Positions 1 to 8,214 of a DNA stretch of 64,000 nt are shown here, one piece after another (the first letter of the stretch is position 1; each line of letters begins with the position of its first letter). A program made the position numbers and the translations under genes. A model generated the notes under the pieces. That model did not search any database. It had not been told where the DNA came from and was given only the letters and a program-made list of their open reading frames with translations. Source of the stretch: Frondihabitans peucedani (GTDB taxonomy: Bacteria > Actinomycetota > Actinomycetes > Actinomycetales > Microbacteriaceae); contig NZ_BAABAU010000002.1 in NCBI RefSeq assembly GCF_039537585.1, forward strand, positions 30,413 through 94,412, given 5' to 3'.

Positions 1-417
1 CGCCTGGTGCTCTTGCTCGGCCAGCTCGGCCGGGCTAGGGGCCATGCGGAACAATCCCCGCAGCCCCTTGCTCGACTTCACCGGAGCTGACGAAGTCGCG
101 CTGAGCCCGGAGGCCGCTCCCCCAAACAGCACCGACAAGCTCTCATCCCGCGACCTCGCCACGGGCGCTTCGGCCGGCGTTGACGGTGCCGGGGGCACCG
201 CAGCCAGAACCGGCTCAGGACGTGGCGGCGCACCTTCGGGGCGCACTGGGCTCTTCGGCATCGGCGGCAGCTTTGGCAGCCCCTCAGTCGGCGTCTCAGC
301 CTTCACGCGTCGCTCCAGGTGCGGCGTGATGGACGTTGTGTCTTCCTCGATGTAGTCGCTGGCGCGCGCTGCCCCGCCGAACACCTCTTCCGGTGTGTTC
401 GAGTTGATGTCACTCAT
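1..417 (-). CDS. N-terminal part of a probable MinD/ParA-like plasmid protein (runs off window)
   Basis: An open frame starts at an ATG preceded by AGGAG at good spacing and continues without a stop off the left edge. The visible 139 residues are acidic at first (SDINSNTPEEVF), then rich in Pro/Ala (about residues 45-90), then turn basic near residues 115-125 (KGLRGLFRMAP). Such proline-rich leaders followed by a basic segment are known from MinD/ParA-like ATPases of actinobacterial conjugative plasmids. The ATPase motifs themselves would lie outside the window, so this family call is an inference. The frame is certain, the function is not. Confidence 0.55.
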   Translation of the reverse strand, partial: MSDINSNTPEEVFGGAARASDYIEEDTTSITPHLERRVKAETPTEGLPKLPPMPKSPVRPEGAPPRPEPVLAAVPPAPSTPAEAPVARSRDESLSVLFGGAASGLSATSSAPVKSSKGLRGLFRMAPSPAELAEQEHQA

Positions 418-668
418 TTCGTTCGTCTCCTAGCATCGTGCCTAAATCAGTTGAAGGAATTAGCAGCCCATCCCCGACTCTCCAACTATCACTGCAAAAA
501 ACCCACGCAATTTGAGGTCAAGTCGTCAAGGCCAGCAAATTTGAAGCAACGGCCGGGGAAATGGCATAGCTATCGCTGACGCCCGAAGGGGCGTCAGTTG
601 TTTGAAGGCTGCGAGATCCCGGGTTGAACTATGGAAGTCGCAATTGAGACTGTGACTGTGGCGGGGTT

Positions 669-1043
669 ATGTCAGCAGCGGACGGGTGTGGCCTCTCGAT
701 TAGCGCCACAATTGGGCGCATGCCGAGGCCCGAGAACCTGATGAGGCACACTCCCGATGAGGTCGCCCATTTTCAGGAGATGCTGACCTCGCCCTCGCGT
801 GTCCTCGTGCTTCGAGCTCTTTTGCAGGAGCCCCGGACCGTTGCGGATCTTTATGACGTTGTGAAGCCGTCGATGAGTAAGCCGTCGATGTTCAACGCCC
901 TGGCTGAATTGCGCGATCGCGGTTACACGGAGGATGACGCCCCGGAGGGCACGCGTCGACGTGGTCCCGGCGTCAAACACTGGGCCAAGCAAAGTGTTGT
1001 TACGAGGGAGCTGGCGCAGCTCCTCGAGTACTTTCTCGGCTGA
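669..1043 (+). CDS. Winged-helix (ArsR/PadR-like) transcriptional regulator
   Basis: A 124-residue protein with a compact winged-helix core: a helix with SRVLVLRALLQEPRTVADLY, a probable recognition helix around SKPSMFNALAELRDRGY, and a charged wing (TRRRGPG). It probably binds DNA as a dimer. No metal-binding cysteine pair is visible, so it is not a typical metal sensor. The ATG used has a weak GGCGGGG upstream; an internal ATG 51 bases later (MPRPENL) is an equally credible start. It lies convergent to the enoyl reductase gene. Confidence 0.7.
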   Translation: MSAADGCGLSISATIGRMPRPENLMRHTPDEVAHFQEMLTSPSRVLVLRALLQEPRTVADLYDVVKPSMSKPSMFNALAELRDRGYTEDDAPEGTRRRGPGVKHWAKQSVVTRELAQLLEYFLG

Positions 1044-1065
1044 CCGTCCGTCTCCGCCTCGCCGA

Positions 1066-1833
1066 TCAATAGGCGACGGCATGGAATCCTCCGTCTGCGT
1101 AGATGACGGATCCTGTGGTTGCCGGCAGCCAGTCGGACAGCAGCGCCACGATCGACCGGGCTACCGGGCGGCTGTTGGTGCTGTCCCAATGCAGTGGCGC
1201 TCGGCTCTCCCACATGCCGTCGACTTCATCGATGCCTTCGATCGCTTTCATCGTGAAGGATTCAATGGGTCCTGACGCCACGAGGTTGCAGCGGATGCCT
1301 CGTTGGCCGTAGTGGTGGGCTAAATATTGATTCGTGGACTCATAGGCGGCTTTGGCCACGCCGGCCCAGCCATACACAGGCCAGGCCACGGAACCGTCCA
1401 GCGTGCATCCCACGACGCTTGCGCCGTCGACGAGGAGCTTGTCGACTCCGCGCACGAGAGATTGGTAGGAGTACGCGGACACCTGAAAAGAGTGTGAGAC
1501 GTCCTGCCACTCCGCACTCGCGAAGTGGTCTCCGACGACGGACGGGAAGCTCGCGGAAATGCAGTGGACGACGCCGTCGAGGTGGTCCGCGTGCTGGGCG
1601 ACCTGGTCATGGAGCAGCCCCACGTCCTCCGGAAGGGTGGCGTCGAACTCAACAATTGGTGGCGTCGTTGGGAGGCGACGTGCGATCGCCTCCGTGATGC
1701 GGCGTCGCCGGCCGAAGGCCGTCAGGATGACCGTCGCCCCTTGCTGCTGGGCGACCTCGGCAGCACGGTAGGCAATCGACGTCTCGTTGAAGACCCCTGA
1801 GACGAGGATCGTCTTTCCTTCGAGGAGCCCCAT
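1066..1833 (-). CDS. fabI: Enoyl-[acyl-carrier-protein] reductase, FabI/InhA type
   Basis: SDR-fold protein that would reduce trans-2-enoyl-ACP with NAD(P)H in type II fatty-acid elongation. Seen: an N-terminal nucleotide-binding segment of the FabI kind (ILVSGVFNETSIAYRAA), the SAYSYQSLV stretch, and the InhA-like active-site run YGWAGVAKAAYES holding Tyr and Lys, followed by GPIESF. The start is the ATG one base after the stop of the PAS gene; GGAG inside that gene is its ribosome site, so the two are translationally coupled. Length is normal for FabI. Its FabG partner is transcribed divergently about 1.2 kb away. A plasmid copy may be an extra, possibly inhibitor-tolerant, enzyme; that is speculation. 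Confidence 0.85.
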   Translation of the reverse strand: MGLLEGKTILVSGVFNETSIAYRAAEVAQQQGATVILTAFGRRRRITEAIARRLPTTPPIVEFDATLPEDVGLLHDQVAQHADHLDGVVHCISASFPSVVGDHFASAEWQDVSHSFQVSAYSYQSLVRGVDKLLVDGASVVGCTLDGSVAWPVYGWAGVAKAAYESTNQYLAHHYGQRGIRCNLVASGPIESFTMKAIEGIDEVDGMWESRAPLHWDSTNSRPVARSIVALLSDWLPATTGSVIYADGGFHAVAY

Positions 1834-1834
1834 C

Positions 1835-2908
1835 TCAGATCGCTCCAATCGAAAGGATCAGGTACCGGCTGGAGTCCCCTGCCTTGTCCACGCGCGCCGC
1901 CCGTACTCGAAACCAGTCGGTCGTCCCATCGGCGCGAAGAAGCTTGACGTCGAGCTGGGTCTCACCGTCGCTTTGGCGGGCCTGCTCGATGAAAGTCTCA
2001 AACTCGAGCCGGCCCTTCTCCGTAGCGAGAGCAGCGATGTCCCCCTCGAACGGTTCGTAGAAGCCAAGAAGCCCCCAGCTCGGAGACGTCATGAACGTGT
2101 AGGACTGCGCGCAATCCACGGCGGCGAAGGCCGTCTCCGACGCCAGCGCGAAGTAAGCCCGCGTGAACTCTGTCGGATCCACGACGTCGAGGCCAGTAGT
2201 CCGGTACGTGCTTGGCCGCTGAACCTCTCTGGTAAACCCGTAGGCGAAGTGCACGCCTGGCCGTCCCTCGATCGGTACCGCTGAGCCCACCAGCGACAGC
2301 TGCTTCTTGCCAGGGTTGGGTGTTCCCAATCGCGTGATGGCTCCAAACGTGAGGAGCTGGTGAACGTTGTTCCCCGCCGCCAACCCCGCGTCCACTGTGG
2401 TTTTTACCCGTGCCCGTTCCTCGTACGGCAATAGTCGGGTCAACCAGTCCCCCACCGGACCTCGTGAACTTTGCGACGCTGACTTCGGGAACTCATGCAG
2501 CTCATACAGGTTGTCGTCCCAGAGGGAAGACGTGTCACCCACGTTGTTTCCTGTGAGGTCCACGGTCCACTGCCAAGCACCAATCAACGGTTCCGGGGGC
2601 AGTTGCCTCCCCTCTTCCGTGTAGATCCCGTACGCGCCAACCACGCGCGACTTGTCGGGAGTGTGGATCGGTTTGACCCGCACGACGTAGCTCTCGTCAC
2701 CAAACTCGGCCACCCGATCAACTGCGGAGCCATTTGAAAGGGCCTCGGTCAGCGCTGGCAGCAGCACCTGACGGCCGACCTGAGAAAGGTGGCGTCGAGG
2801 GCTCACCCCGTCAAGGTCCTGATTCCCAACGGCGAGCAGCGTTGTCGTGTCACCAAAACGGTCAAGGACGACCCACTGTCCGAGTGCGTTGATTTGTGAT
2901 TCCGCCAT
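1835..2908 (-). CDS. PAS-domain sensor-like protein (possible DUF5593 type) without output domain
   Basis: A soluble protein of about 357 residues with no membrane segment. The C-terminal half contains a PAS-like module (FYEPFEGDIAALATEKGR, then DVKLLRADGTTDWFRVRAARV), and the middle has another PAS/GAF-like stretch. I see no kinase, cyclase or helix-turn-helix output. The ATG at MAESQIN was chosen; an upstream in-frame alternative is less likely. It is the first gene of a two-gene operon with fabI and faces fabG, which suggests a regulatory or ligand-sensing role linked to these lipid enzymes. The family name is from memory and is uncertain. Confidence 0.65.
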   Translation of the reverse strand: MAESQINALGQWVVLDRFGDTTTLLAVGNQDLDGVSPRRHLSQVGRQVLLPALTEALSNGSAVDRVAEFGDESYVVRVKPIHTPDKSRVVGAYGIYTEEGRQLPPEPLIGAWQWTVDLTGNNVGDTSSLWDDNLYELHEFPKSASQSSRGPVGDWLTRLLPYEERARVKTTVDAGLAAGNNVHQLLTFGAITRLGTPNPGKKQLSLVGSAVPIEGRPGVHFAYGFTREVQRPSTYRTTGLDVVDPTEFTRAYFALASETAFAAVDCAQSYTFMTSPSWGLLGFYEPFEGDIAALATEKGRLEFETFIEQARQSDGETQLDVKLLRADGTTDWFRVRAARVDKAGDSSRYLILSIGAI

Positions 2909-3067
2909 GCATTCCGCCTTCCTTCTCTGGGACTCCCAGCGAAGGCGCAATGCAGCTGCACACCGGCGCCAAGCGCTTGAGAGTGTCCAGCCTGAGCCGC
3001 TATCCAGCGACCAAACTTACGAGGGGTCTACCCCCGCACGGGTCACAACGTAACAGATAATCGAGGC

Positions 3068-3781
3068 ATGCATCAAAGAACACAGCCGCAGTCAGTCCTC
3101 GTCGTTGGAGCGTCCCGCGGCATCGGAGCTGCAACCGCCAAGCTCTTCGCGGAACGAGGCGATCTCGTCACCGGCACCCACCGAGGAACCGGAGTGCCGG
3201 CCGGCGTCACGGGCGTGGAAGCCGACGTCAGAGACGAATCCAGCATTCAATCCGCCGTGCGGACTGTGCTGGATTCGACAGGTCGGCTCGACGTCGTCGT
3301 GGTCAACGCAGGGATCACCCGGCAAGAACTCCTCGTCCGAATGACGGCGGAGAGTGCTCGGGAGGTATTTGAGGTCAACACCATCGGCTCGATGATGGTC
3401 GTCAAGCATGCCGCCAAGCTTATGAACCGCCAACGATCGGGTTCCATCGTTCTGGTCTCCTCGGAAAGCGCCCACACGGGAATCCCAGGCAGCAGTCACT
3501 ACACCGCATCCAAGGCCGCGCTAGAGGGCTTCATGCGTTCGGCCATGTGGGAATACGGACCACGCGGCATCCGAATCAACACGGTGGCGCCCGGAACAAC
3601 CGAAACCGACATGATCGCCCCACTCACCTCAGAGAACCGGGCGAAGATGCTCGCCGCAACACCCCTGGGTCGTTTCGCGGAACCAGAAGAAATCGCAGAC
3701 GTCATCTACTGGACCGCACACAGCACCTTCCTCACTGGGGCCGTAATCCCCGTAACTGGTGGCGAGGGATTCGGCGCCTGA
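3068..3781 (+). CDS. fabG: 3-oxoacyl-[acyl-carrier-protein] reductase, FabG/MabA type (SDR)
   Basis: A classical 237-residue short-chain dehydrogenase. Seen: Rossmann motif GASRGIG, NAG motif, catalytic Ser (VLVSSESA), and Y-x3-K in HYTASKAALEGF; it ends in VTGGEGFGA. The segment THRGTGVPAGVTGVEADV resembles mycobacterial MabA. The expected role is NADPH-dependent reduction of 3-oxoacyl-ACP, one step before the enoyl reductase encoded divergently. The intergenic 159 bases to the PAS gene should hold both promoters. Confidence 0.88.
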   Translation: MHQRTQPQSVLVVGASRGIGAATAKLFAERGDLVTGTHRGTGVPAGVTGVEADVRDESSIQSAVRTVLDSTGRLDVVVVNAGITRQELLVRMTAESAREVFEVNTIGSMMVVKHAAKLMNRQRSGSIVLVSSESAHTGIPGSSHYTASKAALEGFMRSAMWEYGPRGIRINTVAPGTTETDMIAPLTSENRAKMLAATPLGRFAEPEEIADVIYWTAHSTFLTGAVIPVTGGEGFGA

Positions 3782-3874
3782 CTCCGCATTTTCGAAGTTC
3801 GCTTTTCACGGCCCCAGACTTAAGGGTTTGCGAGGCGAATGACGTTGAGGTCACAACGTCATGAGGCAGGACAC

Positions 3875-4033
3875 CTAAAGCCCGAACGGGTCGCCACGTC
3901 GGCCTTCGACCAGGGTGGCGTCTCGGAGCGCCGCTGGGCGCTCGTCACACACACCCAGGGCGTAGCAGCCGGAAGGCTCCTCGTCGTACTCAGTGCCTCC
4001 TCGGTCCGGCCTGGCCTCGGGTAGCTCGGCCAT
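3875..4033 (-). CDS. Possible small acidic protein (52 aa)
   Basis: A short frame with a protein-like composition (starts MAELPEARPDRGGTEYDEEP, ends EGRRGDPFGL, two Cys in SGCYALGVCDE). No clear ribosome-binding site is visible and a stop lies upstream in frame. It sits at the edge of the replication origin. It could be a real small plasmid gene or a chance frame in high-G+C DNA. Confidence 0.3.
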   Translation of the reverse strand: MAELPEARPDRGGTEYDEEPSGCYALGVCDERPAALRDATLVEGRRGDPFGL

Positions 4034-4248
4034 ATCCAAGACGTCGTCGTTACGGCCACGATTGTCGACGACACGCGAGCGCTCCCGTTCCTGGACCCTA
4101 CGCGACTCCCCCGGCGATCAGCCTCGATGCACACTGCGCGCGCGTCGTTGAGACATCAGCGCGACAAGAGTCCCTCAACACCGGCGCCCCGACAGGGCTG
4201 CGTCGTAGTGCGCGACAAGAGTCCCTTCAAACGCCTCGCCGCGCCGAC

Positions 4249-4257
4249 TTATCCACA
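4249..4257 (+). promoter_or_regulatory. DnaA box 1 in oriV
   Basis: A perfect TTATCCACA, the consensus DnaA-binding site, lies between iterons 2 and 3. It implies that the host initiator helps open this origin. Confidence 0.88.
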
Positions 4258-4315
4258 GTTTTGCTCGAGATCCAGGGTGCGACAAGAGTCCCTCGATTTA
4301 CCCTTGCCGAGAGCC

Positions 4316-4324
4316 TGTGGATAA
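4316..4324 (-). promoter_or_regulatory. DnaA box 2 in oriV
   Basis: A perfect TTATCCACA on the minus strand, directly abutting the fourth iteron. RepA and DnaA would bind side by side. Confidence 0.88.
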
Positions 4325-4437
4325 GGGACTCTTCTCGCGATTTGAAGGGACTCTGTTCGCGGTTGGAGGGACTCTGTTCGCGCTAACCGTGCTCCGCGAA
4401 GACTTGCAATCGGTGTCAGAACAAGGATCCGCGGGGG

Positions 4438-4446
4438 TGTGGATAA
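4438..4446 (-). promoter_or_regulatory. DnaA box 3 in oriV
   Basis: A third perfect TTATCCACA on the minus strand, in the spacer between the two iteron clusters. Three exact boxes within 200 bases are far more than chance predicts. Confidence 0.85.
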
Positions 4447-5223
4447 CCCCTCCTGTACTTCCTCCTCGTAAAGCACCCTGTAAAACTGGCCGCTCTTAAC
4501 GTGAGTAAAGAGGGGAGAAACAGCGTCCAAGTGGAGAACTCCAAAGCAGCAGGGATGAAGGAAGTGCACCTCGGAATGCAGGTTGCTCGCGAACCGGAAA
4601 TGCTTCTGAGAGGCCCTGCGGGGCCTATTTGAGCGACTCGACCCCCGAAGTTCAAGACTGACTACACCGGGAGGATCAGAACGGCTCTGAGCGCTGAAAT
4701 TGATGAGGTTCGCCTGAGGGACTCTTCTCGCGCTCACGATTTCAGGGACTCTTGTCGCGCTGAGGGACTCTTCTCGCGGGCCTCCACTCGCCCGTGCTCT
4801 TGAATGGGTTGTCAGCGGCGACGCCAACCGCCGATTGTTGCCAGGCGCGACAAGAATCCCTCGAGGCTGATGGGCCGTATGCCGAGGGATTCTTCTGGCG
4901 GTTCGTTCCGCAGCAGACATCAAGTGTGCCGGCGAACAGTCGGTGCGCGACAAGAATCCCGTGCGCGTCTCCGCGACAAGAGTCCCCTGATCACAGCAAT
5001 GATATTGGCGGACTCGCAAGCACTGGTGTGCATGTAACTGGAGAGCCCGGTTATGCGCGACAAGAATCCCTCAAGAGAGCGCGACAAGAGTCCCCCACTC
5101 AGCCCCTCGTCGAAGCGTCACGCCCCACGGCTGAGCGCGACAAGAGTCCCCCGTCGCACACCGCCGCTGACGTCGACGTTCCGCCGCAGCATCGAGGGAT
5201 TCTTCTCGCGCCGAGGACGCTAA

Positions 5224-5257
5224 AACCGGCCCGAGGGACTCTGCTCGCGGGCCGGTT
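5224..5257 (-). terminator. Rho-independent-like terminator of repA, with an iteron in its loop
   Basis: Nine-base inverted repeat AACCGGCCC / GGGCCGGTT around a 16-base loop, about 30 bases after the repA stop. In the repA transcript it is followed by TTTTA. The loop is an iteron core, so RepA bound here could interfere with termination or read-through. Confidence 0.7.
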
Positions 5258-5287
5258 CTGGCGAAAGTGACTCGTGTCGCGCCGGGC

Positions 5288-6409
5288 CTACTCGTCCCCG
5301 GCATCGGCCTCGGGAGGCTCGACGGCGCGAAGATTCCTTGGAGCCCCAGACGACCTCGGCGTCCGTACAATGCGGCGTTTCGCTGTCTGCTCAATCGGAG
5401 TCGGGCTCGGGTATAGGACGAAGTAGTCGGGCTCGAGCTCGTAGCGCAGACCCGGCATAATGATGGCGATGTCGCGAATGGCGCCTGCAAAGGCTGCGCG
5501 AAAATCGCGGAGTCGTTTCGTTTGGGACCCGAATTGCTTGTGCAACTCAGCCCACGCCATTTTCGTCGGGTACTCGATGCCGTAGAGCCGGTACCCAATC
5601 CAGACGTAGATGTCGAACGTCAGAGGCTTGGCACCAAGCGCCTGCAACGCGCCGGGGTCCACTGGTACCGGACGTTCGATAATGGACTCGTAGAACCTGT
5701 CCGAGAGGGTGACCTTCGAGGTGAACAGTCCCGGTTGTCCGGGCTGACGTAACTCGTCCTTCTCGTTGAACCACAGCTGTGTGCTGTCGGCAATCGGGAA
5801 GTACTCCTTCGAGTGGCCATACCCTGTTCCGTCAGCGCCGACGACGAGACCCTCGACACTGAGGCGGGAACCAAAGACGCGCTCCATCTGGTTCGCCAGC
5901 AACTTCCGGCTGTTCCCGCCAGCCTTGATCTGCAGCTTCTCCATGAATTCCTGCATGTCGTCGCCGAGCTCGAGGGTCGGTTTCCTGGTGCGAACCGCTT
6001 CCGTTGCCATCCAGGTCATGATGTGACGCGGGAAGATTCCGAACGGGTACGCGGCAGTGTCGTTGCCGGCACGGTCTGTGACGGCGGCCGGCTGGACGCG
6101 CAGGGTGATGTTCCCGTTCCGACGGACCCAGAACGGCACCTCCCCTGGATCCTTGTATGGCAGGGACACCTGCGCCCACACGCGGGCGGAGAACGCAATT
6201 TCGTCCGGCTGGCCCCCGTTACGTTCGAGAGAGCTCCGATAATCGATCAGCCGGACCTGATCCTTCGTCATCTCGAGACCGTTGAAGAAGCCTGCGGGAA
6301 TCACCGGTTCGATGCGCGGTGCGGCTTCACCCAGGGAGCTGACCGCATTCGGCTCGTCGCCGTCCTCATGCCACTTGTCGCCGGTGTCGGCAGCTGCGTC
6401 GCTCGTCAT
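5288..6409 (-). CDS. repA: Plasmid replication initiator RepA (RepA_C family)
   Basis: A 373-residue initiator recognised by its central and C-terminal part: YPFGIFPRHIMTWMATEAVR, an arginine/lysine-rich helix-turn-helix region (GGNSRKLLANQMERVFGSR), and a second region with FDIYVWIGYRLY and FGSQTKRLRDFRAAF. This layout matches the RepA_C family (PF04796) of actinobacterial and proteobacterial iteron plasmids. The N-terminal 40 residues are acidic and the tail is Arg/Pro-rich, both probably disordered. Iterons lie downstream and a single iteron lies in its promoter, so autorepression is expected. It is followed on the same strand by the origin and preceded by parAB. Confidence 0.9.
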   Translation of the reverse strand: MTSDAAADTGDKWHEDGDEPNAVSSLGEAAPRIEPVIPAGFFNGLEMTKDQVRLIDYRSSLERNGGQPDEIAFSARVWAQVSLPYKDPGEVPFWVRRNGNITLRVQPAAVTDRAGNDTAAYPFGIFPRHIMTWMATEAVRTRKPTLELGDDMQEFMEKLQIKAGGNSRKLLANQMERVFGSRLSVEGLVVGADGTGYGHSKEYFPIADSTQLWFNEKDELRQPGQPGLFTSKVTLSDRFYESIIERPVPVDPGALQALGAKPLTFDIYVWIGYRLYGIEYPTKMAWAELHKQFGSQTKRLRDFRAAFAGAIRDIAIIMPGLRYELEPDYFVLYPSPTPIEQTAKRRIVRTPRSSGAPRNLRAVEPPEADAGDE

Positions 6410-6498
6410 CCTGGCCTCCCCAGGTCCAATATTGGATTCCGTGTGCGGCCAGCATGGCTTGAGTCTCGGACATTGCCCCCGACGCGAGTCGGCGTGTC

Positions 6499-6513
6499 GG
6501 GACTCTTGTCGCG
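6499..6513 (-). promoter_or_regulatory. Iteron in the repA promoter (probable autoregulatory operator)
   Basis: One isolated iteron core (GGGACTCTTGTCGCG on the plus strand) lies about 90 bases upstream of the repA start codon, away from the origin clusters. Initiators of this kind usually repress their own promoter through such a site. Confidence 0.7.
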
Positions 6514-6610
6514 GTTCACCGCAGGGAACTCGCGCCGCACTCCCCGATAACTACAGGTATCTACCGACATTGCCGCGAACCAACTCGCACACACGCCCGT
6601 GGTCCTCGCA

Positions 6611-7222
6611 CTACCCTCGCGGCTGGATGGGAGTTCCGCGAGGCGCTTGCTTCTTTCGAAGCGGGAAAGGTTGACCATCGTTGTACGCGTCTTCAATACG
6701 TTTCGTCTCCGCGTTGTAGATGCGCTGAAGAATCTCTTTGGGGGACGTGTAGAACTCGCGGGCGCTCGCCATCGCGAAGGCAGCGTTGAACGCGTCCCGG
6801 TCACCTCGGCGAATCTCGAACGTCACCTTGATGATGTCGTCGGGGCTCTCGACAGCTGGCGCGGCGCCCTTCTTGCGCGTCCATGGCGTAGAGGCCGGTG
6901 CCGTGGCGGTTGTTGCGGGAAGTGACGGCGCGATTGATGCCGCGGGCGCAGCCGACGGGGCGTCTTCTGTAACCGGGATTGCAGGTTCCGGGGCTACCGC
7001 TTGCTTGAGATCCGGCTCGGGCGCCGAGGCGATGGTCTGCTGGACCGCAATGCGGGGTGCCGGCGGCGGGCCTGTGATGGAACGCTCCGGCGTTGCTTCC
7101 CCCGAGACTTCCGGCGCCTCGGCAGGCTGTATAGGTCGGTTCTCCCGGATGAGGGAAGCTGCCCCCCCGCTGCGGCGGATGGGCGGTGGAGCGCCGATGG
7201 AACGGTTCGAGGTGTCAGACAT
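6611..7222 (-). CDS. ParB-like centromere-binding partition protein
   Basis: A 203-residue protein whose ATG overlaps the last codons of parA (ATGTCTGA), so the two are translationally coupled. Residues 1-120 are a Pro/Ala-rich, probably disordered leader. The C-terminal 85 residues are the likely DNA-binding domain, beginning with a beta-strand-like IKVTFEIRRGDRDAF followed by helices, as in ribbon-helix-helix adaptor proteins of small ParA systems. Position next to a Walker ParA and the CACCAGT repeats supports the partition role. It is not a classical ParB (no parS-type HTH seen). The long disordered leader is unusual and may stimulate ParA. Confidence 0.7.
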   Translation of the reverse strand: MSDTSNRSIGAPPPIRRSGGAASLIRENRPIQPAEAPEVSGEATPERSITGPPPAPRIAVQQTIASAPEPDLKQAVAPEPAIPVTEDAPSAAPAASIAPSLPATTATAPASTPWTRKKGAAPAVESPDDIIKVTFEIRRGDRDAFNAAFAMASAREFYTSPKEILQRIYNAETKRIEDAYNDGQPFPLRKKQAPRGTPIQPRG

Positions 7223-8180
7223 AGGTGTCAGCCTTCGTCTCGGCGGCCGCGGCCGCGTCTTCTTCTTTCTGTGTGAGTCTGGCGATGAGCTCCTGGGTGA
7301 CTGCAAAGAGGCTGTCCGCGACGGAGCCCGCGGACTGTGGCCCGGGTGACTCGACCTTCTCCCCCGCCTTCAATGCCTCGTACCATTTCGGCGCGTTCTT
7401 CACTTTCGCGTCGAGCTCGTGGACCAGGAGTCGCTTCTCGCGTGCCGCCATAGCCGTCGCTTCGGCATGGCGGATGTAGTTCTGGAAGACCATCTCTCGG
7501 GCAGCTTCTCCCCCGAGTTCAGCGACGACGGCATCTGCGAAGCCGCGGCGCACATTCGTAGAGCTCGCCCCGGAGCCAAAGACGACGACGCCGAGCAAAT
7601 CGACGTCGGGGTTCACATCGGTCACCTGCTCGAGGCGCTCAGCCGTCAAGGTGAGCCCTTGGAGGCTGGCGGTGTCCGCCTTGGTGGGAATGAGGACGTA
7701 CCTGGCTGCGGCGACGGCGAGGGTCTGGATGACGTCCGTGTTCGGCGGGCAGTCGAGAAGGATGATGTCGTAGTCGAGCGCGATGGGCGCAAGTGAGGTG
7801 GCGAGGGCGAGACGCGTCTGCGCGCTGGTGTTGCCGGACTCCCCCATCTGCTGCCCGAGGCTGCGTGCGATGTGGTTTACGAGGCGTCCGCCGGGGACGA
7901 CGTCGAGGTTCTCGCGGATGGCTTTCACCGGCGCGATGGTCTCACCGAACAGCAACGCTTTGGACAGGCCGGCGCCATCGTCGTCCTGCTCGGTACCGTG
8001 GTAGCCGAGGTCGAGTCCGAGGTTCCCCTGCGGATCGAGGTCGAGAATGAGAACCCGCCAGCCGCCTGCGGCGAGGATGCCGCCGACGTTCGCGCAAAGA
8101 GTGGTCTTGCCGACGCCGCCTTTGTTGTTGATGACGGCTACGACGCGCTGGAGCGCTGACCGGTCGAGTGTGATTGCCAT
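7215..8180 (-). CDS. parA: Plasmid partition ATPase ParA
   Basis: A 321-residue Walker-type ATPase with deviant Walker A KGGVGKTTLC near residue 19, Walker A' LDLDPQGN, and Walker B ILLDCPPNTD. It binds nucleoid DNA in its ATP form and moves plasmid copies. The N-terminus is short, without a helix-turn-helix, as in type Ib-like ParA. The stop overlaps the ParB-like gene. Upstream lies a 500-base region of CACCAGT repeats that should be both centromere and operator. Confidence 0.92.
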   Translation of the reverse strand: MAITLDRSALQRVVAVINNKGGVGKTTLCANVGGILAAGGWRVLILDLDPQGNLGLDLGYHGTEQDDDGAGLSKALLFGETIAPVKAIRENLDVVPGGRLVNHIARSLGQQMGESGNTSAQTRLALATSLAPIALDYDIILLDCPPNTDVIQTLAVAAARYVLIPTKADTASLQGLTLTAERLEQVTDVNPDVDLLGVVVFGSGASSTNVRRGFADAVVAELGGEAAREMVFQNYIRHAEATAMAAREKRLLVHELDAKVKNAPKWYEALKAGEKVESPGPQSAGSVADSLFAVTQELIARLTQKEEDAAAAAETKADTYV

Positions 8181-8214
8181 TTAGATGCTCCTCGCGCGGG
8201 GTCGCTTCCCCGTT

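Larger units (their letters stand above)
4161..5281. repeat. oriV: Plasmid origin of replication: iteron array (oriV)
   Basis: At least 18 copies of a 16-17-bp iteron, core GCGACAAGAGTCCCTC, lie here in both orientations. Cluster one begins at 4161, 4212, 4279 (+) and 4325, 4346, 4366 (-). Cluster two begins at 4716, 4744, 4762 (-), 4847 (+), 4884 (-), 4947, 4973, 5057, 5081, 5137 (+), 5194, 5233 (-), plus a degenerate copy at 5267. Variants differ at fixed positions (ACAAGAG, AGAAGAG, ACAGAG, CAAGAAT). The spacer between clusters (about 4383-4715) is less G+C-rich and holds a DnaA box and a small hairpin (AGGCCC-TGCG-GGGCCT, 4611-4626). RepA is encoded just beyond. Iteron-RepA binding and strand opening here are the expected function. 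Confidence 0.92.

Noticed and set aside
4161..5281. Regularly recurring short repeats that could suggest a CRISPR array
   Set aside because: Units are 16-17 bp, occur in both orientations, have irregular spacing and sit beside repA with DnaA boxes; they are iterons.
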